Positions 15,114 through 23,694 of a stretch of DNA of 29,783 nt are shown here, piece after piece (positions within the stretch are counted from its first letter, which is position 1; the number at the start of each line of letters is the position of its first letter). The stretch lies in assembly GCA_041311015.1 (NCBI GenBank), contig JBFYKG010000009.1:1-29783 (forward strand), in the 5' to 3' direction. The translations under genes were made by a program, and so were the position numbers. This stretch comes from Fluviibacter sp041311015. GTDB taxonomy: Bacteria; Pseudomonadota; Gammaproteobacteria; Burkholderiales; Rhodocyclaceae. The notes beneath the pieces were generated by a model that was given only the letters and a program-made list of their open reading frames with translations, ran no database searches and had not been told where the DNA came from.

Positions 15114-16854
15114 AGCCGCCCGCCAGAAATCTCTCGACTTCGATCAGCGTGGCAGCCGTCCCAGCCCGCACGGCTTCCGGCTCTGGCAGCTCATTGCACT
15201 GGGAGCCGCCCTGCTGCTGGGTGTACTGACCTACTTTGCCGGGCTCGACAGCCTGCAGATCCCCAAGAACGGTGACGAGTTTCCCTACGCCCACATTGCC
15301 CGCCTGACGGCGGAAAGCGGCCACTGGCTACCGCTGCAGTCGACGCTCGACAACATGCGCAATACCAAGCCACCGATGCTGTTCTGGCAGGGCATCCTCA
15401 GCACGCACTGGGGGCAGGACTGGACGCTCTGGCAACTGCGCTACCCGAATGTGCTCTACACGCTGGCTACCGCCCTTCTGGTTGGCCTGCTCGGCTGGAA
15501 GTGCAGCCATCGCCACATCGCCACCGGCTTACTCGCCGCGACGCTCTGGCTGGCGTTTTTTAGCACCTACCGCTTCGGCCGCCCCTTTCTGACCAACGCT
15601 GGCGAAGTCTTCTGGCTGTTTCTTCCGTTCTTCCTGCTGCTCTATCGGGGCAAGCCGGGGTTCGATTCGCCCTGGGGTGTGCCGCTGTTTATTGGCCTAT
15701 GCACCGGTATCGGCCTGCTCTACAAATCTTTTGCGTTGCTCTTGCCGGTGGGGCTGGGGCTGGCCTTCTGGTACTGGCGCTACCGGCACTTCCGCCCGGG
15801 CGAGTTTCTCAAGCGGGATGTGGTCAAGCTGATCCTGATTGCGCTGATATCGCTGGGCGTCTTCGCGCTCTGGTTTGCAATGGATCCGGACCCGCAATCG
15901 ATCTGGAATGAATTCGTCATTGGTGAAAACGCCGGCAAGTTCGACCCGCATGGCCCGAGCTACCTGAGCAAGATGTTCTGGGGCGATGGCAGCATCTGGG
16001 TGCTGGCCACCGGCTACGCACTTAACGCCGGGCTGCTGGCGCTGGTCGTTTTTGCGGTTATGGGGCATGGGCTCTGGCGTGCGATCCGCCTGCGGGATCT
16101 TTCTGACGACGAGAAGTTTCTCTGGTGGTGGGTGCTGATTCTCTTCCTGGTCTTCTGCTTCCCTAGCCAGCGTTCCAGCCGTTACCTACTTGAAGCCATG
16201 CCTGCCCTGGCGGTGCTGATGGCACTGGTCTGGTTCCGTTTGAGCCGCTGGGTGCTGTTTGTCACCACCCTGCTCTGCACCTTGGCCATCGGCATCATCG
16301 GCTATCTGGGCTGGCTGCTGCAACACGATGTGGGGCAACAGATCTATAGCGGTACCGACGCCGTGTTGCTGGTGATCATGTTGGCTGTGCTGGTTCTCTC
16401 CCTGCTCATCCCGAAACTGCTGCCCTGGCTCACGCTGCCCGGGGTTTTTGCAGCCTATCTCACACTCACCGGTTTCCTCGGCGTCTTCGATGGCCCGATG
16501 GGTCGTTACAGCACCAGAACGCAGAATCAGGTAGCCGGCCAGACCGTATGGGTGCCCTACAGCTTCAATGCGGCCTATGAACAGTATCGCTTCCTGCTGC
16601 CCGGGGCACAAATCCGCGGCTACCGTAGCGATGCGGGGATACCGCTGCACATTCTGCGCGAGCGTTACCCGCTGCTGATTATCCAAGAACCACTGAATGC
16701 CGCCGACTGCACCGATTGCAAGATTCTGGGCGAACGCCTTGATCTCAAGGGTCGCCAGAGCGATGAGGAAATCCGTGCCATGGTGCATGGCGATGTTGCC
16801 CGTCATCTGTTCCTACGTGAACGGCTCATCGATAACCGACACGATCCACGTTAA
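15103..16854 (+). CDS. ArnT/PMT-like GT-C glycosyltransferase
   Basis: This multi-span inner-membrane enzyme (583 aa) should transfer a sugar from a polyprenyl-phosphate donor to an acceptor on the periplasmic side. After a basic cytoplasmic start and a first span (about 29-46) comes the GT-C acidic motif in the first periplasmic loop, NGDEFPYAHIARL, with Asp58-Glu59, as in ArnT (DETRYAEI). About a dozen spans follow, then a soluble C-terminal part of roughly 110 residues. The start at 15103 is preferred over the in-frame ATG at 15043 because the latter would sit deep inside gtrA and add a Ala/Cys-rich stretch unlike the family. The 11-bp overlap with gtrA suggests coupling. Which sugar is moved cannot be read from sequence. 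Confidence 0.85.
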   Translation: MRSKAARQKSLDFDQRGSRPSPHGFRLWQLIALGAALLLGVLTYFAGLDSLQIPKNGDEFPYAHIARLTAESGHWLPLQSTLDNMRNTKPPMLFWQGILSTHWGQDWTLWQLRYPNVLYTLATALLVGLLGWKCSHRHIATGLLAATLWLAFFSTYRFGRPFLTNAGEVFWLFLPFFLLLYRGKPGFDSPWGVPLFIGLCTGIGLLYKSFALLLPVGLGLAFWYWRYRHFRPGEFLKRDVVKLILIALISLGVFALWFAMDPDPQSIWNEFVIGENAGKFDPHGPSYLSKMFWGDGSIWVLATGYALNAGLLALVVFAVMGHGLWRAIRLRDLSDDEKFLWWWVLILFLVFCFPSQRSSRYLLEAMPALAVLMALVWFRLSRWVLFVTTLLCTLAIGIIGYLGWLLQHDVGQQIYSGTDAVLLVIMLAVLVLSLLIPKLLPWLTLPGVFAAYLTLTGFLGVFDGPMGRYSTRTQNQVAGQTVWVPYSFNAAYEQYRFLLPGAQIRGYRSDAGIPLHILRERYPLLIIQEPLNAADCTDCKILGERLDLKGRQSDEEIRAMVHGDVARHLFLRERLIDNRHDPR

Positions 16855-16871
16855 TTTTTTTCGGGCACCGT

Positions 16872-18515
16872 ATGCACATCGACCCCAGCAACGCCACCAC
16901 TGTCCCCGAATTTCTGGTCCGCCGTTTCCGTGAACTGGGGATCGACCAGGGCTTCGGCATAGTCGGTGATTTCGCCCTGCGGCTCTTCGGTCATCTCAAC
17001 GATATGGGATTTCCGATCTGTGTGGCAGCCGACGAACAGGGTGCGGCCTTTGCCGCCGATGCCTACGCCCGGCTGCGTGGCTTTGGCGTGTGCGCCGTTA
17101 CCTATTCGGTGGGCGGCCTCAAGGTGGTGAATGCGACAGCCGGCGCCTGGGCTGAACAGGTCCCCCTGCTAATCATCAGCGGTGCACCCGGTATCAAGGA
17201 GCGTCAGGGCGACCCGATGCTTCACCACAAGGTCAAGAACTTCGAGACCCAACTGGATGTCTTCCGTGACATCACTATTGCCCAGGCCGTCATCAATAAC
17301 CCGCTGACGGCCACCGAAGAAATTGACCGCGTACTGGGTGAGATGCTGGCGACACAACGGCCGGGCTATATCGAGATCCCGCGTGACATGGTGGATCTCG
17401 TCGTGCTTGATCGCAAGGAGGCGCTAGAGGTTCGCATGCCTCCGGTGCATCCCAAGCGCCTGGAACTGGCCGTCAATGAAACCCTGGATCTGCTTGAAGC
17501 AGCCCAGAACCCGGTGGCTGTTGCCGGCGTCATGGCGGTACGCCGCCATCTGGGCGATTCACTGGTCGCCTTTGCCGAACAGTTCGGCATCCCGATGGCC
17601 AAGACCTCGCTGTCGCGGGGCGCCTTCTCGGAACGGCACTCGATGTCGCTGGGGGTTTACATGGGGGCCGTCAGCCCCACCGAAGTCGTCGAACGGGTCG
17701 AGGCCGCCGAACCACTGATTACTTTCGGCGTGCCTTTTGCCGATCTGGTCATGGGCGGATTTACCCATCATCTGGATCGGGGCCACCTGATCGAATGTAC
17801 GGACACCCAGGTCAATATTGGCTATCACAGTTATCAGGAAGTCCCGCTCTGGGCCTTCCTGCCGGCACTGATCGAAGCGGCCACGGCACGCCAGTACCAT
17901 CGTAACGGTGCTGGGCTGCATCACCAGCCCACCTTTGCACCGGCCGACGGCAACCCTGCGCTGACCGTTGAACGCGTTATGGCCTGCGTTGCCTCGGTGA
18001 TCGATGACCGTTTCGGTCTGTTGATCGAACCGGGGGATAGCCTGTTTGCCTCTGTTGAACTTGCGGCACCCGCCTGGGGCCTCTCAAGCGCCTATTACGC
18101 CACGATGGGTTATGCCGTCCCTGCTGCACTGGGTGCCGGCCTGGCCGACCCGAAACGTCGACCGCTGATTCTGGTAGGCGATGGCGCCTTCCTGATGACG
18201 GGTCTTGAATTGCTGAGCGCCGTGCATCATGGCATCAATCCGATTGTGGTGATTGCCGACAACGGCGGCTACGGCACACAGCGGCCGATGCTGGACGGCC
18301 CCTTTAATGACGTGCCCTCGTTAGCTGCCGAACATCTACCCGCCGTCTTTGGCACGGGCCAGGGTTTTCTGTGCGACACCGAATCCGAACTGCACGAGGC
18401 ACTCAAGAAATCAGTCGCGACCGACACGCTCAGCATCATCCGCGCGCGGATTCCCAAGGGCAAATACAGCCCTGCGCTGATTCGCCTGACCGACGCCCTG
18501 CGTAAAAAAATCTAG
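16872..18515 (+). CDS. Thiamine-diphosphate-dependent 2-oxo-acid decarboxylase (phenylpyruvate/indolepyruvate decarboxylase-like)
   Basis: The 547-aa protein is a pyruvate decarboxylase-superfamily enzyme and most resembles Azospirillum IpdC/phenylpyruvate decarboxylase from memory. The likely cofactor-activating Glu55 is in AADEQGAAFAADAYARL. The His-His pair of true decarboxylases is His118-His119 in PMLHHKV. The ThDP/Mg motif runs GDG (436-438) to DNGG (463-466). The usual second Asn of the NN ending is Gly here. The family reaction turns 2-oxo acids such as phenylpyruvate or indolepyruvate into the aldehyde plus CO2 in the cytosol. It lies 17 nt after the glycosyltransferase gene, with a poor ribosome site, and so may be the last gene of that operon or have its own weak promoter. 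It is convergent with the PatB/MalY-like gene. Confidence 0.87.
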   Translation: MHIDPSNATTVPEFLVRRFRELGIDQGFGIVGDFALRLFGHLNDMGFPICVAADEQGAAFAADAYARLRGFGVCAVTYSVGGLKVVNATAGAWAEQVPLLIISGAPGIKERQGDPMLHHKVKNFETQLDVFRDITIAQAVINNPLTATEEIDRVLGEMLATQRPGYIEIPRDMVDLVVLDRKEALEVRMPPVHPKRLELAVNETLDLLEAAQNPVAVAGVMAVRRHLGDSLVAFAEQFGIPMAKTSLSRGAFSERHSMSLGVYMGAVSPTEVVERVEAAEPLITFGVPFADLVMGGFTHHLDRGHLIECTDTQVNIGYHSYQEVPLWAFLPALIEAATARQYHRNGAGLHHQPTFAPADGNPALTVERVMACVASVIDDRFGLLIEPGDSLFASVELAAPAWGLSSAYYATMGYAVPAALGAGLADPKRRPLILVGDGAFLMTGLELLSAVHHGINPIVVIADNGGYGTQRPMLDGPFNDVPSLAAEHLPAVFGTGQGFLCDTESELHEALKKSVATDTLSIIRARIPKGKYSPALIRLTDALRKKI

Positions 18516-18532
18516 ACGGTCAGAAACCGGCG

Positions 18533-19723
<1,191 letters not shown>

Positions 19724-19739
19724 ACCCACATTATCGCCA

Positions 19740-19780
19740 TAAAAACACAGCCCCGCGCGGATTGCTCCGGCGGGGCTGTT
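19740..19780 (-). terminator. Intrinsic terminator of the second phasin gene
   Basis: Read on the minus strand, ACAGCCCCGC (19779-19770) and GCGGGGCTGT (19756-19747) form a 10-bp stem with a 13-nt loop. It is followed by GTTTTTAT. It separates the phasin gene from the patB-like gene and ends about 17 nt before that gene's start. Confidence 0.88.
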
Positions 19781-19831
19781 GCTCTCTTGTGATCAGCTGA
19801 GACTGGTGCGCATCAACCCATCAAAGCGACA

Positions 19832-20392
19832 TTACTTCTTGGCGCGCGGTGCACGCTTGGTGGTGCCTGCTGCCTTGCTCGCTGCCGAGGTCGCTGCCGA
19901 AACACCGGCTTCGGTGAATTCGGCGGCTTGCTTGGCAGCCTTGTTCAGATTGTCGAAAGCCGAATTGGCGGCAGTCACAGCCTGGCGAACGGCAGCCAGC
20001 GCCACGTCCGAACCAAACGGCGAGGCCTTGGCAGTCTTTTCGGCCAGGTCCTGAGCAGCCTTGTTCAGCTCGGCGAACTGCGACTGGATCAGCTTGGTCA
20101 TTTCGTTGGCAGCGCCCGTCGAGATTTCGTAAACGCTACGCGAGTAGGCAACAGCCTTCTCGACAGCCGGCTTACCCAGCGAGGCATTCAGCGATGCGGC
20201 TTCTTGCGGGGTCTTGACGCTCATCACGGCCTTGGCGTTCTTGATGCCATCGCTCAGTGCTTCACGGGCGGTACCGAGGTTCAGGGCAGCCAGGCTTTCG
20301 GCCGTTGCCAGCGCCGTGTTAGCAACCGACAGGAGGGTGTCGATGGCAGCCTTGTTGGCCGAGAGGAGGTTTTCGTTATTCAGTGCAGTCAT
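19832..20392 (-). CDS. phaP: Phasin family protein, second copy with basic tail
   Basis: This 186-aa paralogue of the first phasin shares SVANTALA, SLAALNLG-AREAL, KTPQEAA, SVYEISTGAANEM and an almost identical KASPFGSDVALAAVRQAV. The C-terminus differs: it ends GTTKRAPRAKK, a short Lys/Arg-rich tail like those of DNA-contacting granule proteins, so it could link granules to nucleoid. That role is inference. The frame runs upstream to 20509, but the start at 20392 is chosen for its family-like MTALNNENLLSAN opening and the CTGGAG site 6 nt before the ATG. It has a near-consensus promoter, a leader of about 116 nt with dyads, and its own terminator, so it is monocistronic. Confidence 0.93.
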   Translation of the reverse strand: MTALNNENLLSANKAAIDTLLSVANTALATAESLAALNLGTAREALSDGIKNAKAVMSVKTPQEAASLNASLGKPAVEKAVAYSRSVYEISTGAANEMTKLIQSQFAELNKAAQDLAEKTAKASPFGSDVALAAVRQAVTAANSAFDNLNKAAKQAAEFTEAGVSAATSAASKAAGTTKRAPRAKK

Positions 20393-20445
20393 GGTTTGCT
20401 CCAGATGAAATGTTAAAAATAAAAAAAGTTGTCTCAATCTTTGTT

Positions 20446-20477
20446 GCTGTCCGGGACAGCGTATTTTGCTGACAGCA
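20446..20477 (-). promoter_or_regulatory. Tandem dyads in the leader of the second phasin gene
   Basis: GCTGTCCGGGACAGC (20446-20460) is a perfect 7-bp inverted repeat around one G. TGCTGACAGCA (20467-20477) is a perfect 5-bp repeat around one A. Both contain GACAGC, 16 bp apart, so they are on roughly the same DNA face and could bind a regulator dimer. They lie downstream of the predicted transcription start. The first could also be an RNA hairpin. Confidence 0.5.
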
Positions 20478-20514
20478 GTCGCTTTTGACGGCTTTGCTGC
20501 GGTGCACAATATTG

Positions 20515-20542
20515 ATTATAGGGGCCAGATTGGCCATGTCAA
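20515..20542 (-). promoter_or_regulatory. Near-consensus sigma-70 promoter of the second phasin gene
   Basis: On the minus strand TTGACA (20542-20537) and TATAAT (20520-20515) both match consensus perfectly, with a 16-bp spacer. The spacer holds the dyad GGCCA-GAT-TGGCC (20523-20535), well placed for a repressor that blocks polymerase. Confidence 0.9.
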
Positions 20543-20632
20543 GGAAAAATCCAGAATATTTTTGCGGGGCAACAAATACCACCTGAGCCCCAGCCAGAAG
20601 CCTGCCCGGCCCGGCTCGGGTATCATCCGGTC

Positions 20633-20962
20633 ATGAACCACGCATGGATTCTTCTCATCCTGGCCGGCATCTGTGAAATCGGCTGGCCGCTGGGCTACAA
20701 ACTCGCTCAGGCCAACGAGGGTCTGCGCCAGATTGGCTGGTTCGTGTTTTCGGGGGTCTCGATCGTTCTCAGCGCCTGGATGCTCTGGCTGGCTCAGAAG
20801 GAAATCCCCATCGGGACTGCTTACGCAGTCTGGACCGGGATCGGAGCAGCCGGCACCTTTATGCTGGGGATCCTGCTCTTTGGGGAACAGTCATCCCTGC
20901 TCCGCTGGCTTGGGGCCGCCATGATCATCGGCGGCGTCATCGTCCTTAAAACCAGTCAGTAA
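20633..20962 (+). CDS. sugE: SMR-family transporter, SugE/Gdx (guanidinium exporter) type
   Basis: The 109-aa protein has the four spans of small multidrug resistance transporters, which work as antiparallel dimers in the inner membrane. The essential Glu is Glu15 in GICEIGWPLGYKLA. The stretch GTAYAVWTGIGAAGTF (about 62-77) is the SugE/Gdx form. SugE/Gdx proteins export guanidinium in exchange for protons. No guanidine riboswitch is seen in the 90 bp upstream. There is also no Shine-Dalgarno: TATCAT ends exactly 6 nt before the ATG, which fits a leaderless start. It ends 1 nt before the stop of the convergent cytochrome gene. Confidence 0.9.
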   Translation: MNHAWILLILAGICEIGWPLGYKLAQANEGLRQIGWFVFSGVSIVLSAWMLWLAQKEIPIGTAYAVWTGIGAAGTFMLGILLFGEQSSLLRWLGAAMIIGGVIVLKTSQ

Positions 20963-20963
20963 T

Positions 20964-21806
20964 TTACTGCGGCTGTCGCCCCAGCGCACCAACTGCCCGC
21001 AGATAGCCATAGATCTGGCGGGCCATCCGCTGGCGCTCGGCAGCCGGGCGCCCCACAGCCAGCGGGGTCATCGCTGTCAGCGGGTTTTTGCCCGACGGAT
21101 CCAGCGCCCAGGTCGCAAAACTAGCGAAGGATTGATGGGCGGTCCACTGGGCAAGATCAATCGGCATCATGCTCCCCCCCACCCCGTTCACCTGATGACA
21201 AGAGAGGCAATACTGCCGAGCCAGCTGAGCGCCGTCGCGATACTTCTCGGGCAACATGGGCGGGAATAAGGCCTGCAGCTTCTCCGGCGCCATCACACCG
21301 ACCTTAGTCACCTGATACGGCCAGTAGGTAGCACCATCAGCGCGAAGCACCGGGTTAAGGATATTGTCCCAGACCAGATACCAGGGACCCAATGGCACTC
21401 GCTCATTGAGCGGCGGAATTTCGATGCTGAAATCCGCGCCCTGGGCACTGGCATAGACCATATATGCCGGGAAATGCGCCAAACGCGACGATGGCACCAT
21501 CGACAGGTAGCCGTCTCGGGCTTCGAAGGTGACCAGCACGTCAGCGGCGCGCCAGCGGGTACCCAGCAGTTGATCCAGCACCGGGGCTGCCGGATAACCT
21601 TTATAGGTATGCTCTACCGGCTTGAGAGATGTGGATTCACGGGGTTCAATGACGGTAATTGCCGCCGGTGTCAGGCCGGCGATGGGTGCCCCCGGCGCCG
21701 GCATATCTACGTCCGCAGCGTATGCCCGCGTTGCCATACAGAGGAATAAACCTGCTGCCAGGCACTTGAACATAGTGCCGAAGGATCGATAGCACGAAGG
21801 TGACAT
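20964..21806 (-). CDS. Periplasmic c-type cytochrome with an N-terminal sulfite-oxidase-fold-like domain
   Basis: The protein has 280 aa. An export signal (about 12-30, MFKCLAAGLFLCMATRAYA, cut before AD) is followed by a region of about 140 residues. Its pattern, HTYKGYPAAPVLDQLLG then FEARDGYLSMVPSSRLA, LGPWYLVWDN and YWPYQVTKVGV, recalls the molybdopterin-binding domain of the sulfite oxidase/YedY fold. I see no Mo-ligating Cys. A single class I haem domain follows: Cys200, Cys203 and His204 in CLSCH, with Met246 (LTAMTPLAV) or Met213/214 as the likely axial ligand. The start could also be Met12 (21773). It lies 2 nt downstream of the UPF0114 gene's stop and is clearly co-transcribed. Electron partner unknown. 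Confidence 0.78.
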   Translation of the reverse strand: MSPSCYRSFGTMFKCLAAGLFLCMATRAYAADVDMPAPGAPIAGLTPAAITVIEPRESTSLKPVEHTYKGYPAAPVLDQLLGTRWRAADVLVTFEARDGYLSMVPSSRLAHFPAYMVYASAQGADFSIEIPPLNERVPLGPWYLVWDNILNPVLRADGATYWPYQVTKVGVMAPEKLQALFPPMLPEKYRDGAQLARQYCLSCHQVNGVGGSMMPIDLAQWTAHQSFASFATWALDPSGKNPLTAMTPLAVGRPAAERQRMARQIYGYLRAVGALGRQPQ

Positions 21807-21808
21807 GC

Positions 21809-22375
21809 CTAGTGCTCCGGATGCGCTGCCTTGCTGAGCAGCAGCGACTGATTCATCTGCTTATCCACCAGCACCATGGCCAGCGCGGAGAACAGGAAAA
21901 CGATGTGAATCACGACCTGCCAAAGGATGGTGTGATCACTCATGTTCTCGGCATTGATAAAGGTTTTGAGCAGGTGGATCGACGAGATCCCGATGATGGC
22001 CGTAGACAGCTTGACCTTGAGCACCCCGGCATTGACATGCGATAACCACTCGGGCTGATCGGGGTGGCCTTCCAGATTCAGACGCGACACAAAGGTCTCG
22101 TAACCACCCACGATGACCATGATCAGCAGGTTGGCGATCATGACCACATCAATGAGACCCAGCACCGACAGCATGATCACCGTTTCACTGACATGTTCGG
22201 CCACGGCGCCGCTGATCAGATGTTTCAGTTCGACCATGAACTGATAGACATAGATACATTGCGCGACGATCAAGCCCAGATAGAGAGGTGCCTGCAGCCA
22301 GCGGCTGGCAAAGATCAGTTTTTCCATCGGATTGGGTTTACCGGGATTTTTAGCGTGTGGGTGCATGTTCGGCAT
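21809..22375 (-). CDS. UPF0114 (YqhA-like) inner-membrane protein
   Basis: The 188-aa protein matches the YqhA family. After MEKLIFASRWLQAPLYLGL come four spans (about 26-48, 67-90, 121-141, 152-171). They include the family segments MVIVGGYETFVSRL and STAIIGISSIHLLKTFINA. Function is not established for the family. The 16 residues before MEKL (His/Pro/Asn-rich) are extra, so Met17 (22327) may be the true start. The first gene of a two-gene unit with the cytochrome c gene, it may form a membrane partner for it. TATAAT on the minus strand at 22404-22399, 23 nt before the ATG, is a good -10 box and overlaps the -10 of the divergent gene. Confidence 0.85.
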   Translation of the reverse strand: MPNMHPHAKNPGKPNPMEKLIFASRWLQAPLYLGLIVAQCIYVYQFMVELKHLISGAVAEHVSETVIMLSVLGLIDVVMIANLLIMVIVGGYETFVSRLNLEGHPDQPEWLSHVNAGVLKVKLSTAIIGISSIHLLKTFINAENMSDHTILWQVVIHIVFLFSALAMVLVDKQMNQSLLLSKAAHPEH

Positions 22376-22398
22376 AAAACAGATTGATATAGCCGACG

Positions 22399-22406
22399 AT
22401 TATACT
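22399..22406. promoter_or_regulatory. Overlapping divergent -10 boxes
   Basis: TATACT at 22401-22406 (plus strand, 6 nt before the ATG at 22413) overlaps TATAAT at 22404-22399 (minus strand, for the UPF0114 gene). Neither has a good -35 box. RNA polymerase could not occupy both at once, so the two genes may compete. Confidence 0.55.
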
Positions 22407-22412
22407 GTCACC

Positions 22413-23270
22413 ATGACTGCGCCGCTTTTCGAACTGCCCTGCCCCTTCGATATCGAGACCGGCACGGTCAGCCTGCTCGAACCTGCCGATAGCGACCCGC
22501 AACGGCTTCGCCAGCAACTGCTTGATGGCACTTATGGCAAACCCTTCCTGATCGGCCACGATGACCGGTTGACCCTGCATCTGAGCCTGAGCCTGATTCA
22601 GAGCACCATGATGGTGAGCGACCCGACGGCGCTGGATCTGAGCTACACGCAGAAGATGATGAGCTTCCTGCTCTTCTATCCCCGACCGAAAGGGATCCTG
22701 CTCCTCGGACTGGGCGGCGGCTCACTGGCCAAATACTGCTACAAGCACCTGCCGCGCGCCGATATCACGGCCGTCGAGATCGATCCTCACGTCATCGGCT
22801 TTCGTAAGGCGTTCTGCATCCCGGATGACGACGAGCGATTCCGGATTTTCTGCGACGATGCCACCGAATTTATCCGCTCGCATCACGCCCGCACGGACAT
22901 TATTCTGCTGGATGCATTCGATGGCCTCGGCATTGCGCCCGAACTGACGGATCCGGATTTTTACAGCCGTATGGATGCGCGCCTTTCCGCCAATGGGATT
23001 CTGGTCATGAATCTGGCTGGGGACAAAGCCGGCTTCGATGATCCACTCAGCCGTCTGGCCGAGGTATTTGATGATCGCGTCCTCACAATCAGGGTCCGCG
23101 ATGGTGGTAACCAGATTGCGTTTGCCTTCAAGAACACACACTTTCCACCACGCTGGGAACTGGTGCACCAGCAGGCAAGGGAACTGGAGAAGCGGTTGGG
23201 CCTAGACTTCAGTCGCTACGCACGGCATCTGGAAAAGAGCGAACGCCGGCGGGATGACCGGCACCGTTAG
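22413..23270 (+). CDS. Spermidine synthase-fold protein (SAM-dependent methyltransferase-like)
   Basis: The 285-aa protein has the spermidine synthase fold: GLGGGSL (99-105) as the nucleotide loop, VEID (121-124) as the acidic end of strand 2 and LLDAFDG (165-171) as the active-site strand. True spermidine synthases have GGGDG and D-S-x-D-P at these places. Here the loop Asp is missing and the second motif is DAFDG, so aminopropyl transfer is doubtful. Related proteins are often annotated as spermidine synthase. The ATG at 22413 is preferred to the open frame upstream, which overlaps the divergent gene. There is no Shine-Dalgarno, and a -10-like hexamer sits 6 nt before the ATG. It is convergent with the MliC-like gene. 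Confidence 0.78.
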   Translation: MTAPLFELPCPFDIETGTVSLLEPADSDPQRLRQQLLDGTYGKPFLIGHDDRLTLHLSLSLIQSTMMVSDPTALDLSYTQKMMSFLLFYPRPKGILLLGLGGGSLAKYCYKHLPRADITAVEIDPHVIGFRKAFCIPDDDERFRIFCDDATEFIRSHHARTDIILLDAFDGLGIAPELTDPDFYSRMDARLSANGILVMNLAGDKAGFDDPLSRLAEVFDDRVLTIRVRDGGNQIAFAFKNTHFPPRWELVHQQARELEKRLGLDFSRYARHLEKSERRRDDRHR

Positions 23271-23285
23271 TTCGGGTCGAACCGA

Positions 23286-23672
23286 TCAGTCGGCCTCGCA
23301 GACTTCGCGGCCATTAATCGTTGCCCGTTTGCCCTTCACCCAGAATACGTAGGATTCGTTCGAATTGGCATAACGGCCGCCATCAGCGCTAGCTACCTGA
23401 CGCAGGTATCGGGTGGTCTGCCCCATCTCGACGGTGGCGGTCTGTTCGGCGTTATCAAACACCACATAAAGTCGCCCGGATTCGGGACAGGTATAACGAA
23501 CGGCAAAGGGTTTGCGTGGTTTGGTCGCCGTTGCCCGATACTGTTCCGGGATCTCGTTGACCGACACCTGTTTGATCTCGACCGGACCCTCTGCCGGCTC
23601 GGTTGCCGTACCCTGAGCAAACGCCGGCAAGGCAACCAACCCGACCCCCACCAGTACGTAGCGTAATGTCAT
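23286..23672 (-). CDS. MliC/PliC-like C-type lysozyme inhibitor, periplasmic
   Basis: This is a 128-aa exported protein. The signal peptide MTLRYVLVGVGLVALPAFA is followed by a spacer and a C-terminal MliC-type domain of about 75 residues. That domain runs from VRYTCPESGRLYVVFDN, through TRYLRQVASADGGRYANSNESYVFWVKGKRATING, to REVCEAD. The two Cys residues should form the family disulphide. There is no lipobox, so it is the soluble periplasmic (PliC-like) form. It would protect peptidoglycan from host or environmental C-type lysozyme. An ATG at 23705 overlapping the asmA stop is an alternative; the inner start gives a standard signal peptide. It lies 22 nt after the asmA stop, probably in the same transcript. 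Confidence 0.8.
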   Translation of the reverse strand: MTLRYVLVGVGLVALPAFAQGTATEPAEGPVEIKQVSVNEIPEQYRATATKPRKPFAVRYTCPESGRLYVVFDNAEQTATVEMGQTTRYLRQVASADGGRYANSNESYVFWVKGKRATINGREVCEAD

Positions 23673-23694
23673 CTGCTTCAACCCGTCTTGTCGA

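Noticed and set aside
16830..16860. Terminator between the ArnT-like gene and the decarboxylase gene (T7 tract near 16855).
   Set aside because: The only possible stem is about 5 bp with a loop of some 27 nt, too weak to call.
20543..20632. Guanidine riboswitch upstream of the SugE/Gdx gene.
   Set aside because: I looked for the ykkC-type conserved blocks and for paired ACGR-loop hairpins and found neither; the space between the phasin promoter and the ATG is also too short for the large class.
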